Shown here: piece after piece, positions 1 through 8,044 of the stretch
Position numbering within the stretch: position 1 is the first letter of the stretch
How the letters are laid out: each line of letters begins with the position of its first letter
Origin: Mixophyes australis
Lineage: Eukaryota; Chordata; Amphibia; Anura; Limnodynastidae
Reading direction: 5' to 3'
Assembly: GCA_036250195.1 (NCBI GenBank)
Contig: JAVHZZ010000016.1
Location: 2,418,001-2,482,000 of the forward strand
Length of the DNA: 64,000 bases
Translations under genes and position numbers: made by a program
Notes under the pieces: model-generated
The model's database searches: none
Seen by the model: the letters and a program-made list of their open reading frames with translations, nothing else
What the model was told of the DNA's origin: nothing

Positions 1-2515
1 GAATCATGAATCATGAATCATGAATTGAATCATGAATCATGAAATGAATCATGAATTGAATCATGAATCATGAATCATGAATTGAATCATGAATCATGAA
101 ATGAATCATGAATTGAATCATGAATCATGAAATGAATAATGAATTGAATCATGAATCATGAATCATGAATTGAATCATGAATCATGAATCATGATTCATG
201 AATTGAATCATGAATCATGAATCGAATGATGAATCATGAATTGAATCATGAATCATGAATCAAATGATGAATCATGAATCATGAATCATGAATTGAATCA
301 TGATTTGAATCATAAATCATGAATCATGAATTGAATCATGAATTGAATCATAAATCATGAATCATGAATTGAATCATGAATCAAATCATGAATCATGAAT
401 TGAATCATGAATCATGAATCGAATCATGAATCATGAATCATGAATCATGAATTGAATCATGAATCATGAATCGAATCATGAATCATGAATCATGAATCAA
501 ATCATGAATCATGAATTGAATAATGAATCATAAATCATGAATCATGAATTGAATCATAATTCATGAATCAAATCATGAATCATGAATCATGAATCATGAA
601 TCATGAATTGAATCATAAATTGAAACATAAATCATAAATCATGAATTGAATCATGAATCATGAATTGAATCATAAATCATGAATCATGAATCGAATCATG
701 AATCATGAATCATAAATCATGAATCATGAATCGAATCATGAATCATGAATTGAATCATGAATCATGAACTGAATCATGAATCATGAATCATGAAATGAAT
801 CAAGAATCATGAATCGAATCATGAATCATGAATCATGAATCATGAATTGAATCATGAATCATGAATTGAATCATGAATCATGAATTGAATCATGAATTAT
901 GAATCGAAACACGAATCATGAAATGAATCATGAATCATGAAACAAATTATAAATCATTAATCATGAATCGAATCATGAATCATGAATTGAATCATGAATC
1001 ATGAATTGAATCATAAATCATGAATTGAATCATGAATCATGATTTGAATCATGATTTGAATCATGAATCATGAATCATGAATCGAATCATCAATCATGAA
1101 TCATGAATTAAATCATGAATCGAATCATGTATCATGAATTGAATCATGAATCATAAATCGAATCATGAATCTCGAATCATGAATTGAATCATGAATCATG
1201 AATCGAATCTTGAATTGAATCATAAATCATGAATCATGAATTGAATCATAAATCATAAATCGAATCATGAATCATGAATTGAATCATGAATCATGAATCA
1301 TGAATCATGAATCGAATCATGAATCATGAATTGAATCATGAATCATGAATTGAATCATGAAACATGAATCATGAATTGAATCATGAATTATGAATCATGA
1401 ATCATGAATCGAATCATGAATCATGAATCGAATCATGAATCATGAATTGAATCATGAATCATGAATTGAATCATAAATCATGAATTGAATCATGAATCAT
1501 GAATTGAATCAGGAATTAAATCATGAATTGAATCATGATTTAAATCATGAAATATGAATCATGAACCATGAATCGAATCATGAATCATGAATCATGAATT
1601 AAATCATGAATCATGAATCATGAAATAAATCATGAATCGAATCATGAATCATGAATTGAATCATGAATCATGAATTGCATCATGAATCATGAATTAAATC
1701 ATGAATCATTAATCTTGAATTAAATCATGAATCATGAATCATGAAATGAATCATGAATTGAATCATGAATTGAATCATGAATCAATAATCTTGAATTAAA
1801 TCATGAATCATGAATCATGAATTGAATCATGAATTGAATCATGAATCATGAATTGAATCATGAATCATGAATTGAATCATGAATCATGAAATGAATCATG
1901 AATTGAATCATGAATCATGAATCATGAATTGAATCATGAATCATGAAATGAATCATGAATTGAATCATGAATCATGAAATGAATCATGAATCATGAATCA
2001 TGAATTGAATCATGAATCATGAAATGAATCATGAATTGAATCATGAATCATGAATCATGAATTGAATCATGAATCATGAAATGAATCATGAATTGAATCA
2101 TGAATCATGAAATGAATAATGAATTGAATCATGAATCATGAATCATGAATTGAATCATGAATCATGAATCATGATTCATGAATTGAATCATGAATCATGA
2201 ATCGAATGATGAATCATGAATTGAATCATGAATCATGAATCAAATGATGAATCATGAATCATGAATCATGAATTGAATCATGATTTGAATCATAAATCAT
2301 GAATCATGAATTGAATCATGAATTGAATCATAAATCATGAATCATGAATTGAATCATGAATCAAATCATGAATCATGAATTGAATCATGAATCATGAATC
2401 GAATCATGAATCATGAATCATGAATCATGAATTGAATCATGAATCATGAATCGAATCATGAATCATGAATCATGAATCAAATCATGAATCATGAATTGAA
2501 TAATGAATCATAAAT
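1..2515 (+). repeat. Higher-order duplication, offset 1980 bp
   Basis: Positions 1-535 are repeated without a visible difference at 1981-2515, including minor variants such as the GAAATGAATAATG stretch. After that point the copies follow different word orders: the sequence after 540 continues like that near 5730 instead. This indicates a recent segmental duplication inside the array followed by exchange with another unit. The left copy begins at the window edge, so its true extent is unknown. Confidence 0.9.
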
Positions 2516-5500
2516 CGAATCATGAATCATGAATCATGAATCATGAATTGAATCTTGAGTTTAATCATAAATCATGAATCATGAATTGAATCATGAATCA
2601 TGAATTGAATCATGAATCATGAATTCAATCATGATTCATTAATTGCATCATGAATCATGAATTGAATCATGAATCATGAATTGAATCATAATTCATGAAA
2701 TGAATCATGAATTGAATCATGAATCATGAATCATGAATTGAATCATAATTCATGAAATGAATCATGAATTGAATCATAATTCATGAAATGAATCATGAAT
2801 TGAATCATAATTCATGAATTGAATCATGAATTGAATCATGAATCATGAATCATGAATTGAATCATGAATCATGAAATGAATCATGAATTGAATCATGAAT
2901 CATGAATCATGAATTTAATCATGAATCATGAATCATGAATCATGAATTGAATCATGAATTGAATCATAAATCATGAATCATGAAATGAATCATGAATCAT
3001 GAATCATGAATCATGAATTGAATCATAAATTGAATCATAAATCATAAATCATGAATTGAATCATGAATCATGAATTGAATCATAAATCATGAATCATGAA
3101 TCGAATCATGAGTCATGAATCATGAATCGAATCATGAATCATGAATTAAATCATGAATCATGAACTGAATCATGAATCATGAATCATGAATCATGAATTG
3201 AATCATGAATTATGAATCATGAATCATTAATCGAATCATGAATCATGAATCGAAACATGAATCATGAATTGAATCATGAATCATGAAATGAATCAAGAAT
3301 CATGAATCGAATCATGAATCATGATTAATGAATAATAAATCGAATCATGAATCATGAATTGAATCATGAATCATGAATTGAATTATGAATTATGAATCGA
3401 AACACGAATCATGAAATGAATCATGAATCATGAAACGAATCATAAATCATTAATCATGAATCGAATCATGAATCATGAATTGAATCATGAATCATGAATT
3501 GAATCATAAATCATGAATTGAATCATGAATCATGATTTGAATCATGATTTGAATCATGAATCATGAATCATGAATCGAATCATCAATCATGAATCATGAA
3601 TTAAATCATGAATCGAATCATGTATCATGAATTGAATCATGAATCATGAATCGAATCATGAATCTCGAATCATGAATTGAATCATGAATCATGAATCGAA
3701 TCTTGAATTGAATCATAAATCATGAATCATGAATTGAATCATGAATCATAAATCGAATCATGAATCATGAATTGAATCATGAATCATGAATCATGAATCG
3801 AATCATGAATCATGAATCAAATCATGAATCATGAATCATGAATCGAATCATGAATCATGAATTTAATCATGAATCATGAATCATGAATCGAATCATGAAT
3901 CATGAATTGAATCATGAATCATGAATTGAATCATGAAACATGAATCATGAATTGAATCATGAATTATGAATCATGAATCATGAATCGAATCATGAATCAT
4001 GAATCGAATCATGAATCATGAATCAAATCATGAATCATAAATCGAATCATGAATCATGAAATGAATCATGAATTGAATCATGAATCATGAATTGAATCAT
4101 GAATCATGAATCAAATCATGAATCTCGAATCATGAATTAAATCATGAATCATGAATTGAATCATGAATTGAATCATGAATCAATTCATGAATCATGAATT
4201 GAATCATGAATCATGAATTAAATCATGAATCATGAATCATAATTCGAATCATGAATTATGAATCATGAATCATGAATCATGAATCGAATCATGAATCATG
4301 AATTGAATCATGAATCATGAATCGAATCATGAATCATGAATCATGAATTGAATCAAGAATCATAATTCGAATCATGAATCTCAAATCATGAATTGAATCA
4401 TGAATCATGAATTGAATCAAGAATCATAATTCGAATCATGAATCTCGAATCATGAATTGAATCATAAATCATGAATCATGAATTGAATCATGAATCATAA
4501 ATCATGAATCGAATCATGAATCATGAATTGAATCATGAATCATGAATTGAATCATAAATCATGAATTGAATCATGAATCATGAATTGAATCATGATTTGA
4601 ATCATGAATCATGAATCATGAACCATGAATCGAATCATGAATCATGAATTGAATCATGAATCATGAATTGAATCATGATTTGAATCATGAATCATGAATC
4701 ATGAATCATGAACCATGAATCGAATCATGAATCATGAATTAAATCATGAATCATGAATCATGAATTGAATCATGAATCGAATCATGAATCATGAATTGAA
4801 TCATGAATCATGAATCATGAATCGAATCATGAATCTCGAATCATGAATTGAATCATGAATCATAAATCAAATCATGAGTCATGAATTGAATCATGAATTG
4901 AATCATGAATCATGAATTGCATCATGAATCATGAATTGAATCATGAATCATTAATCTTTAATTAAATCATGAATCATGAATCATGAAATGAATCATGAAT
5001 TGAATCATGAATTGAATCATGAATCATGAATCATGAATTGAATCATGAATCATGAAATGAATCATGAATTGAATCATGAATCATGAATCGAATGATGAAT
5101 CATGAATCATGAATCATGAATTGAATCATGAATTGAATCATAAATCATGAATTGAATCATGAATTGAATCATAAATCATGAATCATGAATTGAATCATGA
5201 ATCAAATCATGAATCATGAATTGAATCATGAATCGAATCATGAATCAAATCATGAATCATGAATTGAATCATGAATCATGATTCGAATCATGAATCATGA
5301 ATCATGAATCAAATCATAAATCATGAATTGAATAATGAATCATGAATCGAATCATGAATCATGAATCATGAATCATGAATTGAATCTTGAGTTTAATCAT
5401 AAATCATGAATCATGAATTGAATCATGATTCATGAATTGCATCATGAATCATGAATTGAATCATGAATCATGAATCATGAATGGAATCATAATTCATGAA

Positions 5501-6260
5501 ATGAATCATGAATTGAATCATAATTCATGAAATGAATCATGAATTGAATCATGAATCATGAATCATGAATTGAATCATGAATCATGAAATGAATCATGAA
5601 TTGAATCATGAATCATGAATCATGAATTGAATCATGAATCATGAATCATGAATCATGAATTGAATAATGAATTGAATCATAAATCATGAATCATGAATTG
5701 AATCATGAATTGAATCATAAATCATGAATCATGAATTGAATCATAATTCATGAATCAAATCATGAATCATGAATCATGAATCATGAATCATGAATTGAAT
5801 CATAAATTGAAACATAAATCATAAATCATGAATTGAATCATGAATCATGAATTGAATCATAAATCATGAATCATGAATCGAATCATGAATCATGAATCAT
5901 GAATCATGAATCATGAATCGAATCATGAATCATGAATTGAATCATGAATCATGAACTGAATCATGAATCATGAATCATGAATCATGAATTGAATCATGAA
6001 TTATGAATCATGAATCATTAATCAAATCATGAATCATGAATCGAAACATGAATCATGAATTGAATCATGAATCATGAATCATGAAATGAATCAAGAATCA
6101 TGAATCGAATCATGAATCATGAATCATGAATCATGAATTGAATCATGAATCATGAATTGAATCATGAATTGAATCATGAATTATGAATCGAAACACGAAT
6201 CATGAAATGAATCATGAATCATGAAACAAATCATAAATCATTAATCATGAATCGAATCAT
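901..6260 (+). repeat. Marker-bearing higher-order unit, three copies
   Basis: A diagnostic variant, GAATCGAAACACG followed by AATCATGAAATG, occurs near 901, 3394 and 6185, each inside the same surrounding word order. The intervals are about 2493 and 2791 bp, so the copies differ by internal gains and losses of words. The marker is useful because most of the array is too uniform to align by eye. Copy boundaries are approximate. Confidence 0.7.
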
Positions 6261-6447
6261 GAATCATGAATTGAATCATGAATCATGAATTGAATCATAA
6301 ATCATGAATTGAATCATGAATCATGATTTGAATCATGATTTGAATCATGAATCATGAATCATGAATCGAATCATGAATCATGAATTGAATCATGAATCAT
6401 GAATTGAATCATGAAACATGAATTGAATCATGAATTATGAATCATGA

Positions 6448-6452
6448 ATCAT
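6448..6452 (+). repeat. Target site duplication, left (ATCAT)
   Basis: The five bases before the 5' LTR are ATCAT, and the same five follow the 3' LTR at 11984-11988. Five bases is the usual target duplication of Ty3/gypsy integrases. Because ATCAT is part of the satellite word, a chance match is possible. However, joining the flanks with one ATCAT removed recreates the order seen in related uninterrupted copies at about 1385-1429 and 3961. Confidence 0.85.
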
Positions 6453-6541
6453 TGTCAGACGCCGTCCGCACGGCCGCCTGACTGCCTGACCGCGCATCAC
6501 TTCCGGATTCCCCCTGCCTGACCCCTTGCTGTATGACGCGC

Positions 6542-6560
6542 CCCGTTGCTAGGCAACGGG
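6542..6560. promoter_or_regulatory. X-box-like palindrome in U3 of 5' LTR
   Basis: Arms CCCGTTGC and GCAACGGG surround a TAG spacer, a perfect 8-bp inverted repeat about 70-90 bp upstream of the TATA box. The core GTTGCTAGGCAAC resembles the X-box bound by vertebrate RFX factors. The same palindrome is conserved at 11439-11457. Palindrome and position are seen; RFX binding is inference. It could instead be a cruciform-forming or RNA structural element. Confidence 0.5.
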
Positions 6561-6629
6561 ACGCTATGTAGGATTCCCGGCGGCAGGTATGACAGCGCTG
6601 CAGCGCTGATGCTGATTGGATCACCACAC

Positions 6630-6637
6630 TATTTAAA
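6630..6637 (+). promoter_or_regulatory. TATA box of 5' LTR promoter, predicted start near 6658
   Basis: TATTTAAA is followed 28 bp later (first T to start) by TCAGTGCC, an initiator-like context, placing the start at A6658. The predicted transcript begins AGTGCCAGAGTATC, and its bases 4-13 are complementary to 7089-7098 just after the LTR. That match supports this start independently. The equivalent TATA box in the 3' LTR is at 11527-11534. Not experimentally mapped. Confidence 0.75.
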
Positions 6638-7088
6638 CCTCTTCCTGCCCTCTAATCAGTGCCAGAGTATCAGGTCTTCCTGTCTCCAGCGTTTGTGTGT
6701 TCCAGTTGCTGTATTTTTTCCTGACATTCCTCGTGCTGCTTGTGACCCTTTTGACCCGGACCGTTTGACCACCCCTATCTGGATTCTGCCTTTGTACTGC
6801 ACTCCCTGAACGTTACCGACCCGGCTCGCCTCACCATTCTTCTGGATTTCCCTTTGTACCTCCTCTACCTGAACGTTGCTGAACCGGCCTGTCTGACAAC
6901 CCCTTGTATCTCGCTGTGGACTCTAGGAAGGACCGCGACCTGCGTGTCCCTGCAGCGGAGTCCATACTTCCTTGCGGGGGTTCCTGGTGAATACCAGGGG
7001 CACGTTAGACTCCGCGCCTTCCTCTGAGTTGCGCCAACAACAGCAGGTACCTTCTACCAGTCATACACCCACTATCAGTCGTGACAGT

Positions 7089-7098
7089 ATACTCTGGC
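7089..7098 (+). other. Predicted self-priming primer-binding site
   Basis: ATACTCTGGC is the exact reverse complement of GCCAGAGTAT at 6661-6670, three bases into the predicted transcript. Tf1/sushi-group elements are known for priming reverse transcription with the folded, cleaved 5' end of their own RNA rather than with a tRNA. The geometry fits: synthesis from this site would begin at 7088, two bases beyond the LTR terminus, the usual surplus removed by integrase. A tRNA alternative starting at TGG 7095 is possible but lies eight bases from the LTR and runs into gag. Confidence 0.7.
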
Positions 7099-7099
7099 C

Positions 7100-7933
7100 A
7101 TGACAACGGAGGGGTCTGGTGAACCGTCTGCTCGTGACCTACTCCTGCATTTGGCTCAACGAGTGGAGCAACAAGAAGCAGCCCAAGCGCATCTTCTACA
7201 ATGTGTCCAAGGGATTGCTTCCCGCTTCGATACATTTCAGAATGCTGCACCCGCTACACCAGCCATAACCTCTGCGGCATCCACAGCATCCAGTGCGGTT
7301 ACGGTCTCTACAGCGGCCTCCGGTGTACGCATCCCGACACCCGAAAAGTTTGACGGTGATCCCAAGAAGTGCAGGGGCTTTCTGAACCAATGTGCCATTC
7401 AATTTGAGTGCAACCCAGGGGCCTTTTCTTCAGAACGCACCAAAGTAGCCTTTCTCATCTCCCTCCTCAGTGGTCAAGCCCTTGCCTGGGCCTCACCTTT
7501 ATGGGAACAAGGGGGTCCACTTCTTAATAACTCCAACTCTTTCATTGAAGCTTTCAGGAAAGTCTTCGATGATCCCGGAAGAGTTGCTTCTGCAGCTACC
7601 AGCTTGTTAAACCTCCGCCAAGGTGACCTGTCCGTGGGGCAATACGCAGTTCAATTTCGAACCCTGGCTTCCGAGTTAAAATGGAATAACGAAGCACTGG
7701 TGGCAACCTTTTGGCAAGGTCTGGTGGACCGGATTAAGGATGAGCTAATTTCCAGAGAACTCCCGGCTGAGTTAGATTCTCTCATCTCCATGTGCATCAA
7801 GGTGGATTTGCGCTACCAAGAGCGCACGCAAGAACGCTCTCCTGGCAAACGGTTCATACCACGGCTAGCACCCCAGTTCCAAAATCCCATCCTGCCAGTG
7901 GACGAGCCAATGCAAGTAGGCCGCTCTAAATAA
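7100..7933 (+). CDS. gag: Gag polyprotein, truncated by premature stop
   Basis: Structural protein that would assemble the particle and package the element RNA. The ATG lies only 13 nt after the LTR, overlaps the priming region, and has G at -3, a good context. The 277 residues comprise a leucine-rich, probably coiled-coil helix (about 10-43), an Ala/Thr/Ser-rich linker (48-75), and the retrotransposon Gag domain (about 80-240) beginning PEKFDGDP at 81-88, with an LRQG segment at 172-175. This layout is that of sushi/PEG10-type Gag. A TAA at 7931-7933 stops it ahead of the zinc knuckle, which lies in the same frame downstream. The intact family protein would be about 314 residues, ending at 8044. 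Confidence 0.93.
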   Translation: MTTEGSGEPSARDLLLHLAQRVEQQEAAQAHLLQCVQGIASRFDTFQNAAPATPAITSAASTASSAVTVSTAASGVRIPTPEKFDGDPKKCRGFLNQCAIQFECNPGAFSSERTKVAFLISLLSGQALAWASPLWEQGGPLLNNSNSFIEAFRKVFDDPGRVASAATSLLNLRQGDLSVGQYAVQFRTLASELKWNNEALVATFWQGLVDRIKDELISRELPAELDSLISMCIKVDLRYQERTQERSPGKRFIPRLAPQFQNPILPVDEPMQVGRSK

Positions 7934-8044
7934 TCCCTTGAAGAGAGGGAGAGACGCTTCAAACAACGCCTGTGTCTGTATTGTGGAGATCCGGGACACC
8001 TGCTAAGAGTTTGTCCCAAGAAACCGGGAAACTCTTCCTCCTAA
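7934..8044 (+). pseudogene. gag: Gag C-terminal remnant with CCHC zinc knuckle
   Basis: After the TAA the gag frame stays open for 36 codons and encodes a classic zinc knuckle, CLYCGDPGHLLRVC (C-X2-C-X4-H-X4-C), the nucleocapsid motif that binds element RNA. It ends at TAA 8042-8044. No start codon precedes it in frame, so in this copy it would be reached only by readthrough. Conservation of the knuckle and of the frame shows that the upstream stop is a recent single lesion rather than the natural gag end. Confidence 0.9.

Larger units (their letters stand above)
1..6452. repeat. Satellite array, left block (GAATCAT/GAATN words)
   Basis: This block is entirely tandem repeat built from the heptamer GAATCAT and the pentamer GAATN, read head to tail on the + strand. 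GAATT and GAATC are the common pentamers; GAAAT and GAATA are rarer. Variants such as CATAAATC, GAATCTCG and GAAACACG recur at matching places in longer units. No unit is inverted apart from short local palindromes. I see no gene, promoter or RNA gene here; the frames are either closed by frequent stops or read as short repetitive peptides. The block ends abruptly at the retrotransposon and resumes at 11984. Confidence 0.97.
6453..7086 (+). repeat. 5' LTR (634 bp)
   Basis: It starts TGTCA and ends TGACA, a perfect 5-bp terminal inverted repeat with the usual TG...CA ends. It matches the 3' LTR throughout except for four substitutions (6459 A/G, 6717 T/G, 6804 C/G, 6827 C/T, given left/right) and 25 bp missing between 6495 and 6496. 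U3 is about 6453-6657 and transcription is predicted to start near 6658. I found no AATAAA or ATTAAA in the LTR, so the polyadenylation signal is not recognisable. The short open frames on either strand here occur identically in the other LTR and are not considered genes. Confidence 0.96.

Noticed and set aside
1..6452. CRISPR-like array of short repeats and spacers
   Set aside because: The repeat words are 5-7 bases, spacers are not unique, there are no cas genes, and the retrotransposon is eukaryotic.
6442..6809. Short open frames on both strands of the 5' LTR (61 and 87 codons)
   Set aside because: Near-identical frames occur in the 3' LTR, they overlap promoter sequence, and they match no recognisable domain; they are by-products of LTR sequence.
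7095..7112. tRNA primer-binding site starting TGGCCATG
   Set aside because: It begins eight bases from the LTR end and lies mostly in gag. The perfect match to the transcript start region explains the site better, although the tRNA option is not excluded.
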